Part shown: one piece after another, positions 1 to 11,576 of the stretch | Layout of the letters: each line of letters begins with the position of its first letter | Numbering within the stretch: the stretch's first letter is position 1 | Source: Sialis fuliginosa | Taxonomy: Eukaryota; Arthropoda; Insecta; Megaloptera; Sialidae | Direction of reading: 5' to 3' | DNA length: 64,000 nucleotides | Assembly: GCA_961205875.1 (NCBI GenBank) | Contig: OY540819.1 | Location: 2,110,501-2,174,500, forward strand | Translations under genes and position numbers: made by a program | Notes under the pieces: generated by a model | Databases searched by the model: none | What the model was told of the DNA's origin: nothing | Seen by the model: only the letters and a program-made list of their open reading frames with translations

Positions 1-8
1 GCCCCTAT

Positions 9-596
9 TATAGGTTTACTGGTACAATTTCTATGTTACATTTTTGATAAAATAATTATCATTGATAATTGCAAAAATATAAAAATTTTCAAATGTATTT
101 GAATTACAAAGAAACAAAACTATTTGTTGTTATTGACATACGTAACTGTTTTCTTACGTGGTGCTTTCAGAGCCAAGCGCACAAACGGTTTATTTTCTTT
201 TTGACTCATCTCTTTCCTTATTGCAGATTTGATAGGGTGGAGCAATTACTGTGCATTTTTTATTAATTACTTCTGACCTACCCTCTTTATTTTTTGCAAT
301 AATAGTATTCATTGCCCAATGTTTTCGGAACCAAGTTGTCTGTCCCGTCTATAAAATTTGTTAAAAGATAATCGATGATCCTAATATCATCACGAATTAT
401 TATTGCCGCTGCTTCTACGATTATCATGCAATCCCCTTCTTCATTTGTTACTCTTGTGTATCAAATACAAATAAATTTCAATAGAGTATCGAAAGTAAAC
501 CACGGTTGACCTTTCCAACGTTGTCGCAAATACCACGCTATCTCCGTATTCCTCGATTAATTTTGTTTGAAGCGTCTTCATGGTTATGATAAAATA
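9..596. repeat. Dispersed duplication, copy A (partner at 5693-6280)
   Basis: About 590 bp recurs in the same orientation 5.7 kb away, with small indels and substitutions. The shared sequence runs from just after the window start (TATAGGTTTACTGGTAC) to the segment ending CATGGTTATGATAAAA. On the minus strand it carries broken reading frames that look protein-like. One piece (about 460-585) includes the residues KLIEEYGDSVVFATT and STVVYFR. The next (about 350-430) includes VEAAAIIIRDDIRIIDYLL. From memory, similar strings occur in unnamed repeat-encoded insect proteins, so this is probably a transposon gene relic. The identification is weak. Confidence 0.5.
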
Positions 597-689
597 ATGT
601 TCATTACTTCTGCCACTTAATGTTATTGCAAAATTTTCACAAATATTTATTCCTTTTTTCTTAATAAATATCTTCTCTCTCAATTGTAA

Positions 690-3100
690 CTGTTTTCTCT
701 ATCATCTTAATATGAAGTGAAAGCAAACTACCACTGCAACTAAACTGTTATCAACATTAAGATTTAATGTACGACCAATTGGAACATTCTATGCATCCTT
801 TTAAAGTAATGTCTCCTCCATATTTGATTTTTTTTTCATTTTTAGTTGTTCTAATTTATCTATTAACGATTTAAGGCTAGGTAATAATGAACCATATAAA
901 ATATTATCTTTCTCTTTCAGTATATCTAATGTATTTGCAGTGTATTATAATAAATATTTTTATATGTGTTAACGAAGCAACAAAATCATCAAAATTAACC
1001 ATAGACGCATTCGGTACAGTAACATGTGTATTTTCAACTTTATATTTAATTTTGTTGTCAGACAAAAACGAACTAAGAGAAGTTAAGAAAAACGTATCGT
1101 TTTTTTACAATTTGGTATTGAATTGGTACTTAGACCACACAATCTTCGTATCATGCCAAACTAATTTTCAATGGGATTCTGATTTAATGATCTCGTAGAG
1201 AGGTACGATACGTTGTGACATAGTAGCCCAGCCAAGTTTTGTCAAACAAGCTTTATTTCTTCATTCGGACATGCCAATCCAAACAAGCTTCAAGAAATGA
1301 CCGTTTTATAAAAAAAAAAACGATTGTTTCCAATTCTTATATTTTTGAAAAGTGTTTGTTACAAATTTTTTGACGACAATGCCGCTGTAATCTAGCGCAT
1401 GGCACCCGCGGGTGGGGATGAAGTGTTCAAGTGAAGTGTCATAGAGCAGTGGTCTCCAAAGTAGGATACGCGTCTTTTAGCTGTCTTCCAGAATACTAAA
1501 TGTGGTGATATCACTTTGTTTGAGGGCCGTTTAAAGGGTTATTCAATTTTGTTGTTCCGTTTAAGGAATTAAAAACGTCCAGTTAGGCTTCCGCGGTGAT
1601 CCTGATATGAATATTGGCTTCTGGATGTAAGCTGCGTCGATTTAGTCGTGTTATCGGCCAACGTTTCGTCACACATTGCAGTGGACATCGGATCGGAATT
1701 CGAATGCTTTTTTGGTGATACTCCTTGACGAATTTTTTCAATTAATTTTCTAGGCGTTTCAAGTAAAATTTCTGTAGCAATTTGTTCTATAAAATTTTCT
1801 GGTTAGGTCTAGCAAAAAATTTATTTGTTTGAAAAAAAATCTGATTTATCTTTATCTTTTTCTGTAAGAGATAAAAAGTCTTTGTTGAACTTTTTTTAAA
1901 TCTTTCTCAAGTAAGGATTCACATGATGCAACAGTTGATGCAATAATATACTACGACTAAATATCTGTAGAATTGTGAAATAATTAAATGTAAATATGTA
2001 ATTAATAAAGAAATAATGACAAAATAATTATTTTTATAATTTATATATGACATTTAACTTGAATACGTCGAAAAGAAAGTTTTAGGTGATTCAAGGAATT
2101 TATTTCCTTAAATAAATAAATATATTATTATACGAACCTAATCCTCTTTGTTTTAAAAATTCTGTATTTGATGGAAAAAAAAATCAACATGTGCTAATAT
2201 AAACAATACTACTTTTTTTAAGATACATTTTCTCTTTCGACCTCTTCTGGTTGAGCTGGATAGCGTTCATTCCTCCTGAAATTTCTGCGCGTAGCTGTTA
2301 TTAAAGATGAAAAATTTCTTTCTTCTCGTGTTGCCTGGACACACTAGCTGCTATTTGCAACAGACGATATATTTTCCTTATTCTTAAGAACTTTTGTGGA
2401 ATTTATATCAAATATCAATAAATGTAAACTAGTTTGATATGTGGTTAACAAGAACAGAGCGACTACTATTTATTTACACAAAATTCAATCAGTGTTACAT
2501 TTGACGTCCATAATTAATACTTTACAACAGTTAAATTTTTTTTTTGTAATTTGTATTTTGATTCAAATTACTAATGATACTTTTTTTAATAGATAAAATA
2601 GAATACGAGTATAAAACGAAAATTTTATGTCTCAATTATAAAATTATTAGAACAAGTTTAAGTTATAGCTTGGAAATTTTTTTCTGTTAGTGATTCGGTC
2701 ACTCAATTTATAAACTACGTTCGTGTTAGTTCTGTCTTCACGAACTTTTTTATAGTCGTATTATCTTCATCGGCAATATAGCGAATACTTGTACATTTTT
2801 CTTTTAAAATTTGACTATTATTTGCCAACATAACACCAACATTCCCTTGGCGTTTCCAAAGTAATTTCTTCGGCAATCGTAATCACTTTGAGAATGACCT
2901 CCATCATACATTTTACACTTTGGTTTCTTGTGGTGTAATCCAAAATTATCTTCGAAAGAAATTCAATACATATTCATTTTAGCTGTCATAACTACGACTA
3001 TTGCCTCTTTTAGACCATCCCATATCATAATTAACTACAATGTTAATAATGTTATTATTGGCCTGTTCAAAATTATTTATATATTTTTCTTTTTGTTAAA
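690..3100. other. AT-rich stretch without a recognisable gene
   Basis: No convincing coding sequence was found. The 103-codon ORF at 887-1198 is hydrophobic, AT-driven and unlike any family I know. A somewhat more GC-rich patch near 1380-1720 begins close to CAGTGGTCTCCAAAG, which resembles a hAT-type terminus, but no matching end was found. The stretch is probably decayed repeats. Confidence 0.4.
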
Positions 3101-3107
3101 ATTATCA

Positions 3108-3240
3108 TTGACATTGATCGCAGATAACTTCATTTGGGGCTTTTGCATCTGGTATAAATTATCTGCAAAATAATGCCCTAATCTTTTCAGTGTGATGCCT
3201 TTCCGAAAACATTTGTGCCACAGAAAATTGACTTTTGCAG
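3108..3240 (-). pseudogene. MULE-like transposase fragment
   Basis: The minus strand reads, across one in-frame stop, as a short transposase-like segment with FSVAQMFSERHHTEKI followed by PDAKAPNEVICDQCQ. The pattern VAQM-SERH ... P-EV-CD recurs around a catalytic aspartate in a widespread family of insect MULE-like transposases. The same segment is present in better condition at 10252-10430, which supports a dispersed mobile element. It is clearly inactive. The exact superfamily is inferred from remembered family patterns. Confidence 0.5.
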
Positions 3241-3744
3241 ATTATTACAATGAAATACATATAAGAAAATTGTTCTTTTCTAGGTGTCAGAAGGATTTTT
3301 GGCTAATTTATTTTTTATTGGTTTAAATATTATATTTACAATAATATTCAGCACTGTCGTGCCAAACTTAAACAGTAAATTAAGAAATATATTTTAAGCA
3401 AAAAACATTATATGAACATGTGTCCGAAAATTTTTCGTATGGGGGCTACAGCTATTGCGTCTTTTAGGCATCATAACTAACTACAACGTTAATAATGTTA
3501 CTAACGACCTGCTCAAAATTATTTTTATTTTCTTTGATTTTTTTGTTTAATCACCTTACTTATTTCGTCTGGTCTATAGATAAATAAAAAATAAACGAAA
3601 CAAAATTATAAAATAATTAAGGAAAATTCTAAAAGAATTATTTAAATTTCAACATGTTATTTTTTTATTAATTACAACAGGCCTTTAACCACCGCTTCTG
3701 TACTTTCTTTCTTTGAATTATTATTTTTTCTGATTGTTAAATTT

Positions 3745-4046
3745 TTCTATTGTTAAAAGGTCTGGTTTTACCGCGGCGATAGAAAATCCGGTAAAGGCAT
3801 GGAAACCGAGTAACGCACTATACACAACTGTCCCAATGTTCCAGCTAATTTAGTGCAATCTACGAACTCCTGATCTAGTTTTTTACCTACAGTTCCTGCC
3901 ATATTTGCGTATTCGCGAAATTTTTCATATGATTCAAAAGTGAAATCAATACATCCGTGTCAGTAGCTTTCTCCATAATTTTACTGTTTGGCTTTAATTT
4001 CGATAAATGAAATATTATTCGAGTGTCCGCTTCCTCGTGAAAACAT
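3745..4046 (-). pseudogene. Decayed repeat-borne protein with EEADTR ... DTDVL signature
   Basis: Read on the minus strand, the frame gives HEEADTRIIFHLSKLKPNSK, then a DTDVLISLLNHM stretch, then after several stops CLYRIFYRRGKTRPF. Many repeat-encoded proteins of insects and cnidarians share the order EEADTR, DTDVL, and a Gly-Cys-Asp/Gly-Lys segment before PF. The last part is frameshifted or mutated here, so the copy is dead. I recognise the family by pattern but cannot name its biochemical activity. Confidence 0.5.
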
Positions 4047-4049
4047 TGA

Positions 4050-4630
4050 AATTCTGTTTATTCGGTTTTAATGACGCAACCGTCCTGAACTTGGTATAAA
4101 AAGTACTTTTCTTCATGTGCGGGCGTAACGGTTCTTGGCGGCTGGAGTCGGCACTCTTTAAGAGTGTGGTGGCGCTTGGTTCCAGAAGTTGACGCCTTCT
4201 GGGAAGTGTGTCATTCGATAGGTGAGAGCATTCTTCAGCTTCTGGTCTTACGAAATTTCATTATAAAAGGGAAGGGGGAAGGGGTATATCAAGTTCTTAT
4301 TTACAGTCAAAAGGTCCAAAAATGTATTAGCTACACATTGATATTCTCGATGCAATCTTGCGTGAATCTTGATCCAATTACAAATTTATAATTTTTTTTA
4401 TTTAAGTCAATCGATGTAGTTAATAAAGTAGCAGACTTTCAAAATGGTTTCCATTTATTTTCATTTCCAACTTCCAGCTCAGTAAAAAAGAGTGCTTTCT
4501 TTAGGGAATATAATACATTCATTGTATATATCAATATATTTTTTTCCTAATGCAAAAAACGGATGATGATGAGCAGTCGTTAATTTGAACAATCCTGCAA
4601 TATAATATTAATGAACCAAGATGTCGTTTT
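4050..4630. other. No gene seen
   Basis: The 75-codon ORF at 4164-4391 and the surrounding sequence show no domain. The short GC-richer patch at 4115-4250 is unexplained. Confidence 0.3.
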
Positions 4631-4634
4631 GTAC

Positions 4635-5215
4635 TCATTTTTACAATTTTCCTTTGCCAAAAAATTTTAAACTGAACTGACATCGAAGCTTAATATTTGG
4701 ATCCAACATAAAATTTAAATCTTTTTGAGTTTTTATTAATTCTTGTAAATGTTCAATTTTGTCTGTATTGGATGGTAAATGGTACTTTTGAACAAAAAAA
4801 TTTGATATAGTGAAAATTTTATTTTTTAAAAATCCACTTTTTATATTTTTAAAAATGTGGAATATCACCAAAAAAACATAATTTCCTTGATCCGTCACAG
4901 GGATGTTTAATAAAATTGGATGTTTGAAAATTTATATGTAGTTATTTCAAACACTTTTCACATGCACTGGTTTTGTCACACCCATATCATAAGTAACAGA
5001 ATACACACGTAAACCTACTTCTTCAGCTTTTTTGAACGAAGTCTTGTCTTCTTAAGCTTTTGTTGGTAAATTGATATGCAACAATTTGTTTCCACCTACT
5101 TGCAATGCCTGTAATCATTACGACCAGAGCTTGTGTTGCTTCTTTATCTACACTACTGTGTGGTAACGTAATGTGGCTTAGAAATCCCTTATTAGAATTT
5201 ATCAAAAATAATTCC
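4635..5215 (-). pseudogene. P-element/THAP9-like transposase, central fragment
   Basis: Several broken minus-strand frames line up in the order expected for a P-family transposase. First comes ALVVMITGIASRWKQIVAYQ, then GLRVYSVTYDMG, then PVTDQGNYVF leading into HIFKNIKSGFLKNK. In the family these correspond to the RNase-H-like core and the region where a PHL-K-IRN motif is usual. Here the expected Asp-Pro-Pro-His is degraded to VIFH. Frameshifts and stops separate the pieces, so no active protein is encoded. The C-terminal piece of the same family lies at 6520-7010, but in the wrong order for one collinear gene. At least two insertions or a rearrangement are therefore implied. Confidence 0.6.
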
Positions 5216-5338
5216 TGGTGTTATGCACATTACAGTCTTTATCAGTTTCGTTCTGAAAATGATAAACTTTTACTGTTAAAAATTCAAAGACTTCATCATG
5301 TTTAAATTTTCTTGTCAGAGTCCTTATTGATGGTAACT

Positions 5339-5412
5339 GCTGTCCTTATATATATAAATAATATATATATTATTATTATTATATATGTATATATATTATA
5401 AATATATAAAAT
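5339..5412. repeat. AT-only microsatellite
   Basis: This is a run of TA and TAT/ATT units with almost no G or C. It has no other recognisable role. Confidence 0.7.
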
Positions 5413-5692
5413 ATTAAGATTTAAAATAAATTTATTTTTAATATTTCATTTCACAGAAATATTCGGAATGTCTTACTAGTAAATTGTTCTATTTAATTAT
5501 TGCCATGTTTAAACAAAATGAGTTTGACTGAAAATTGTATTAATCCGTTTCCGTAAAAAAAATACCCTTCTGTTTGGAGGCCCCCTGTGCTCGGGGGTCA
5601 AATCTCGGCGTTACTACGGCTCTGTATATCAGTATCTAAATATGGCACGGTTTGCAGTTGAAGTACGAAGCGCCCAGGGGCGAGGCCTCTAG

Positions 5693-6280
5693 TATAGGTA
5701 TACTGGTACAATTTCTATGTTACATTTTTGATAAAGTAATTATCATTGATAATTGCAAAAATATAAAAATTTTCAAATGTATTTGAATTACAAAGAAACA
5801 AAACTATGAGCTGTGATATTTGTTGTTATTGACATACGTAATTGTTTTCTTACGTGGTGCTTTCAGAGCGCACAAACGGTTTCTTTTCTTTTTGATTCAT
5901 CTCTTTCCTTCTTGCAGTTTTTATAGGGTGGAGCAATTACTGTGCATTTTTTATTAATTACTTCTGACCTACCCTCTTTATTTTTTGCAATAATAGTATT
6001 CATTGCCCAATGTTTTCGGAACCAAGTTGTCTGCCCCGTCTATAAAATTTGTTAAAAGATAATCCTAATATCATCACGAATTATTGTTTCCGCTGCTTCT
6101 ACGATTATCATACTTTTTCATTTTTGGCCCTTTTTTGTGTATCAAATATTAATAAGTTTCAATTCAGAGTCTCGAAAGTAAACCACGGTTGACATTTTCA
6201 ACATTGTCGCAAATACCACGCTATCTCCGTATTCCTCGATTAATTTTGTTTGAAGCGTCATCATGGTTATGATAAAAGAA
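5693..6280. repeat. Dispersed duplication, copy B (partner at 9-596)
   Basis: This is the second copy of the opening repeat, in the same orientation. It carries the same minus-strand protein-like relics (about 5930-6265) with additional indels. A GC-richer segment at 5570-5690 immediately precedes it and appears only once in the window, so the boundary of the duplicated unit is sharp on that side. Confidence 0.5.
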
Positions 6281-6519
6281 TCGTGTGTATTTTCTTATAC
6301 TCCTATAACTAGACTTTCACAAAATTATAACATTATACACAGAGGTGAATTGAATGTCGAAATGCAAGCACCTCATCGGCGCCCCTCTAGAGACCATAGA
6401 TTAAAAATTATGACTAGTACACTTTAATTTTGAAAAAAATTTGTATATTTTTCGTGTGCTTTATTACATTTTGATGTTTTTCTTCTTTTTCCTTAGCCTT
6501 CTTTTTATATGCTGCACCA

Positions 6520-7010
6520 CTAGGTTTTTTCCGCAATTTTCATGCATTTGACACCGTTTTGAGATACATCCCTAAACTCTAGTTCAGTAGGATGATCATG
6601 TAAACCACCTTTAGCTCGAATTGCAATAAAAAAGTTTTCCAAAACATCTTGGTTTATACGATTTGTCAGAATAAATTTAAAATTGTATTTTTCTGATATG
6701 CACTTAGATTTGTTTAAAATAAGAATTCCCTTCTGAAATGGCAGCAATGTTTTTTTTTCTCGGCCCAAGCATATTTGACATCATGATGTACTGTCAATTC
6801 TATTCCATATGCTGTTGTTCCTTATTTGGAATCGATTTCTGGTTCTTTGGTGTGAAAGACACCGAATCAGTCGTCATTTATATTTTTAATGAAATCTGCA
6901 CATGCTAGAGCATTTTCGGAATTACATTTTCCTGCTTTCTTTATGGTACATGATGCGATTTGTGAAAATAGCTGCGTTGCAAGTTTCAATTTTTATCTTT
7001 AATTAACATT
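6520..7010 (-). pseudogene. P-element/THAP9-like transposase, C-terminal fragment
   Basis: The minus strand carries an upstream part with LATQLFSQIASCTIKKAGK and ACADFIKNIND, interrupted by stops. An open 82-codon part follows with the diagnostic run NQDVLENFFIAIRAKGGLHD and then HPTELEFR. P-family and THAP9 proteins have the matching NQD-LE-FF--IR--GG--DHPT-L-F block near the C terminus. In-frame stops and the loss of the N-terminal THAP zinc finger make this a pseudogene. Confidence 0.7.
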
Positions 7011-7682
7011 TAAGTGAGTATCTGATAGTTTAAAATTGATACTTCAAAAGACGAAGTTAATACCATTAGCTCCTGTAATGGCTGATTATTTATAAAGTAA
7101 TTCTGAAATGAATTCGTAAAATGAATCCAGTGTCAAGAAAATGATTCCTAATACCTAGATCATCATCGCAGATTGATGAGGAAACATTATAAAATATTTG
7201 CCGTAACCGTTATCTGTGTCTGTGTGAGAGGTACCCTGGTAACTTTTGCGTTTTAAAAATATGTTTTTTTATGTTATAGGCTACATGAGAGCTCCTAACT
7301 TATTGTTAACGTTGTATTTTTACAAGTTTTAGTTCAGTTGCTCTATTAATACTTTTATCTGTATATCGAGGTACCCGGATACCTTCATATTTGTATGGAA
7401 TTATTTAGGATGGGTAATTTTTTTTTAATAAAAACTATTTATATTTGTATGGCAGTAAAAATTTATTTTCATTGTTTTACAATCTAAAAATATGAAATAT
7501 TAACAAGTTATTTTGTCTAGAATGAGTCTTTGGATCTTTGGAAGCAGATGTTGCATGTTTATCGACTGACTGAATATTCATCACATATTGGTTTGCTGCA
7601 ATTGGTGCAAGATTTTTTTGTTTTCTTTTTCTTGTGATTAAGTTCGTGTTTCTTAGGTAATTTAGGTGTTGATTATTTATTA

Positions 7683-7793
7683 TTACAATAATAACTAATC
7701 GTGTTTGTACTTAATTCAACTACATTATTCAAAAATCCTAAACAATAATTCCGTAGTCTACGCGAGCGATGCCGCACGGGTCCAGCTAGTATG
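7683..7793 (-). repeat. Dispersed repeat with a GC-rich end (partner at 19041-19155)
   Basis: On the minus strand this starts TACTAGCTGGACCCGTGCGG and continues through a shared GACTACGGAATTATTG segment. It matches 19041-19155 on the plus strand, which begins ACTAGCTGGGCCCGCGCGG. The sharp GC-rich head followed by AT-rich sequence suggests a transposon or SINE terminus. The superfamily was not assigned. Confidence 0.55.
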
Positions 7794-7794
7794 T

Positions 7795-8130
7795 TATATT
7801 ATGGTAAAAGCACCTCAATTGTATAGTGTTTCTAGTTTGAATATGTACCTAATTTCGTAGTCAGTTGCAGGATTCAACACTTTAAGTTTATAAGAAACGC
7901 ATTGTCATGTGTATTTTTAAATCTGCATCGCAAATGGCTGGACATTATATGAAAAGTATCATTTCATTCATTTTTGTCACCTGGAGATTGTATCTAAAGG
8001 TGAGTTCCATCAACACATTCTATTACCAAAGGAAATCCATGCATCTCAAAATATTTACTTTTAATATCTGCCATTTCTTGCACAGTGCGTAGCATATAAA
8101 TGTAATAATTGTGCATTGCCGCAATAGCTT
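7795..8130 (-). pseudogene. PIF/Harbinger-like transposase fragment
   Basis: The minus strand reads KYFEMHGFPLVIECVDGTHL, an in-frame stop, then IQSPGDKNE and a degraded continuation. The block GFP-VIGC-DGTH-I--P is the hallmark of HARBI1-type DDE nucleases and holds the first catalytic Asp (the D of VDGTH). Later in the frame, CDADLKIHM-type residues appear, as expected for the following strand. Stops and the missing second half show that it is dead. Harbinger-type MITEs with TTA duplications elsewhere in the window would depend on a relative of this enzyme. Confidence 0.65.
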
Positions 8131-8139
8131 CAATCACTT

Positions 8140-8812
8140 TTTTTAGTGTAAAAGTATTTTACATTCACGAAAATTATGCTACACAATAATTTTTATTTTA
8201 AAAATAAATTATTCTTTTCATTTATAATCCAAAAAACTATATAAAAAGTTAAATTATTGATTCCATATTATACAAAGATGTGTTTACCTGTATTTAATTC
8301 CTTCATTTTTTTTATTTCCAAATTAATTTTTAGCAATCAATGATGCCATATTTTTCGTTGTTTGAAACAATAATTTCTTATTCTATTGTGCGATTTCAAA
8401 GTAGTTATTTATTTTATAAATTTTGATGTGTTCAAGTTTCCAACGCTTGCCCATGCGTTGGAAAACAATGTAATTTTATTAGGAAAACAATAGTTTCGAC
8501 TTTTAGTAGCGCGACTATCGCATCATGGCTGCTATGCTATTATATGCAGCGCGACTATCGACAAAGTGTGTATAGATTTTGTGATTTACATATAAAATAA
8601 TGCAAAATCAATGTACGCGATAGTCGCGGAAGGGTCTAAGGGTGTATCGAAAAATTTCACTTTAAAAAGTGTAATTAATTAATTAAGGTGGTATTTAATT
8701 TATATACTGTGAAAAGAATTACAGGTATACAAGTGTTCTTGTTGTATAAATATAATATACATACTTTCTCATAAATAAATATGTTAAAAGTTTAAAGAAA
8801 GCTACTTTTAAT
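8140..8812. other. Gene-free stretch with a short inverted repeat
   Basis: GCGACTATCGC-type sequence occurs near 8505 and 8550 and inverted near 8618 (GCGATAGTCGC). This suggests a small decayed inverted-repeat element. A hairpin CCAACGCTTGCCCATGCGTTGG lies near 8440. No coding potential was seen. Confidence 0.35.
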
Positions 8813-8813
8813 T

Positions 8814-10084
8814 ACACAGGTTTACAAAAAAACAAAAGTTTATGAATATTTGACGAGACCATTGTATTCTTATGTATTTTGACGTCCTGAATCCGAATCT
8901 GAGGTCCGTTGACCTTGGTTAGCTCAATTTCAAGGTCATTTTAAGGTCAAATTTTTAAAAATCGCTAAATGATTCTGGTAAAAAGTGATATATAGGTTTT
9001 TCTGGTCGCTGATTCTGAATTTGACATCCGTTGACCTCTATGAGGTCAGGTTTAAGGTCATTTCAAGGTCAAAGTGGGAAAAATCGCTCGAAAATTCTGA
9101 CAAAACAGTACATATAGGTTTTTGGGGTCGCTTAATTAAAATTTGAGGTCCATAGACCCCTACAATGTCATTTTCAAGGTCATTTTAAGATCAAAATTTT
9201 ATTTTTTTAAATCGCTAAATGAATCAGGTAAATGGTGATATATAGGGTTCTCTGGTTGCTAATTTTAAATTTGATGTCTGTTGACCTCTACGAGGTCAGG
9301 TTCAAGGTCATTTCAAGAAAAAGTGGTAAAACTCGCTCGAAACAGTACATATAGGTTTGAACCTGACCTTGTAGAGGTCAACAGACATCAAATTCAGAAT
9401 CAGCGACCAGGGAAACCTATATATCACCTTTTACTAGATTCATTTAGCGATTTTTAAAAATTTGACTTTGAAATAACCTTGAAACTGACATTGTAGGGGT
9501 CTACGGACTTCAAATTTTAATACAGCGACCCCAAAAACCTAAATGTACTGTTTTGTCAGAACTTTCGAGTGATATTTCCCACTTTGACCTTCAAATGACC
9601 TTGAACCTGACCTCATAGAGGTCAACGGACGTTAAATTCAGAATCAGCGACCAGAGAAACCTATATACACCTTTTGCCAGAATCATTTAGCAATTTGTAA
9701 AAATAAAAATTGGACCTTGAAATAACCTTGAAACTGAGATTGTAGAAGTCTACAGACCTTAAATTTTAATTCAGCAACCACAAAAATCTATATGTACTGT
9801 TTTGTCAGAATTTTCGAGCGGTTTTTCCTACTTTGACCCTGAAATGACCTTGAACCTGACCTCAGTCAACGGATGACAAATTTAGAATCAGCGGCCAGAA
9901 AAACCTATATATCACCTTTTACCAGAATCATATAGCGATTTTTAAAAATTTGACCTTAAAATGACCTTGAAACTGAGCTAACCAAGGTCAACGGACCTAA
10001 GATTCGGATTCAGGACGTCAAAATACATAAGAATACAATGGTCTCGTCAAATATTCATAAACTTTTTTTTTTGTAAACCTGTGT
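8814..10084. mobile_element. Foldback element rich in AGGTCA motifs
   Basis: The element begins ACACAGGTTTACAAAA and ends with the inverse, TTTTGTAAACCTGTGT. The two halves are inverted copies that meet near 9355. Each arm is built from diverged subrepeats that contain TGACCTCTA-GAGGTCA and CAAGGTCATTT-AAGGTCA. I count seven exact TCAAGGTCA/TGACCTTGA nonamers: four in the left arm and three, inverted, in the right. Many further AGGTCA half-sites are present. There is no coding sequence. The target duplication is unclear (ATT on the left, TAT on the right). Confidence 0.8.
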
Positions 10085-10251
10085 TATCGACATTAGACTG
10101 GTCCACTAATATCGATTCAAATGATGACAAGGACCTCAAAACCCTTCACCTAGTATTATAATACAGTACGTCTCTATATTTCTTTAAAAAATGAGCTACG
10201 TCGATTCGTATTCGTGTAGTCACTTTTTCAATATTATTTTAGCATTTCTGT

Positions 10252-10430
10252 TAGTAAGTAAACCTTATTGTTAGTACAGATGCATTAAGTAGAGCTCTAC
10301 TTTGATCACAGATAACTTCATTTGGGGGTTTTGCATCTGGCAATAACTATCTGCAAAATAATGTCCTAATCTCTTCAGTGTAATGCCTTTCTGAAAACAT
10401 TTGTGCCACAGGAATTTTGACTTTTTTGTC
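10252..10430 (-). pseudogene. MULE-like transposase fragment, better copy
   Basis: The minus strand encodes KIPVAQMFSERHYTEEI, one in-frame stop, then LLPDAKPPNEVICDQSRALL and NASVLTI. The V-CD-S-ALLNA block is typical of the catalytic Asp region of this transposase family. It matches 3108-3240 at both DNA and protein level. A run of more than 30 T lies just beyond it at about 10458-10487. The fragment is truncated at both ends. Confidence 0.55.
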
Positions 10431-10459
10431 AGTTACTACAATTAAATATACGAAAATTG

Positions 10460-10491
<32 letters not shown>

Positions 10492-10682
10492 CTGGGCATT
10501 CTTTGCAAAATCAGCTATCTAATTTTCTTTAAATGTAGTTTCTTCTTCCTGATGTGAATGGAGGTTGCCTCTGTACCTGTCAAGGTAGGATTCGACATAC
10601 AGTACGACAGGGTTGTCTAAGATTAGGTATTGGGTATTACACATTAGGAGTACGTTTTGAGAATGTTATGTATTTTGTTCGT

Positions 10683-11452
10683 TTAGAATTTTATTTGAGC
10701 GTCTCTTTTGAATTCTATTATAGCTTCATATATTATATTCGGTATCTGACTGTCACTAGTATAACGTGAGTTTATATCACATAAACTATCTCTAATTACT
10801 CGACGCTCTATGTCACTTATCTTTATTGAAGATATAATCCAAAACTTTGAAAAATATCGCGGAGCTTTTTCCAAGCCATTACGGTATTTATGGCGATATA
10901 GTGTTTCATTAAGGTCTAATTTGTCTATTTTTTGCAGAGCAGTTTTAAGCATGTGTAAAGAACGTAGGTATGTGTAAAACGGTAAATTGAGGAAGACGCG
11001 AAGACTTTTGATATATTAAATATTAAACATAAATTACTGAAATTCAAAGGGGCACATTGAAGTAATGCTAGGCTGCAATCCGTATCTAGTTTGTCAATAA
11101 TTGACATTTTCTTATTGTTAAAATATATTTGTAATAAAAACGTAGCTATGTATGGTAACGAGTGAACGCTACTTATCAATTTGGCCACATGAAAAGAACT
11201 TTTCCGTTCATCTCTTGATAAAATAAGGGAATAATAATACAGTGCGTTGTTGTTTTCATGATATTTAGCAATTATGGAACCTGTGGAATCTAGATGATAG
11301 AATGTATATACTCCCAAAAGAGAAACAAGAATATTAAGCTGATCCTCAGTAAATAGAATAATTTTATAGGGTTTGATACAGTATTCTTGAATGAAATTAT
11401 TAAAAACTTTGCCTTTCAATCGCACATCAAATAAATTTATTAATTTTTTCAT
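10683..11452 (-). pseudogene. MULE/NOF-like transposase, frameshifted
   Basis: Two overlapping minus-strand frames form one damaged protein. The first (start near 11452, 175 codons) contains FYHLDSTGSIIAKYHENN, a YYYSLILSRDE segment and FHVAKLISSVHSLPYIATF. It then has LDTDCSLALL at the position of a catalytic Asp. It switches at about 10950 to the second frame, which continues LRSLHMLKTALQKIDK and runs to 10683. The order D-TGS, YYY, VA--IS--H, D-S-ALL is shared by MULE-like transposases, including those that accompany foldback elements such as Drosophila NOF. The missing N and C termini and the frameshift make it inactive. The foldback array begins about 125 bp upstream of its start, consistent with an FB-NOF-like pairing. 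Confidence 0.5.
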
Positions 11453-11576
11453 AAACTCAACAGGATCCGATGAGAGGTCATCCTTTGATCGATCACACTC
11501 TCAGCACTAAAATATCAATTACCAGAGAGCATTTTGTCGACAAAATTTTCTGCAAAAACTTTGCAAATTAGTTTTT

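Noticed and set aside
887..1198. 103-codon ORF
   Set aside because: Its hydrophobic, AT-driven composition, lack of recognisable motifs and lack of splice or context support argue against a gene.
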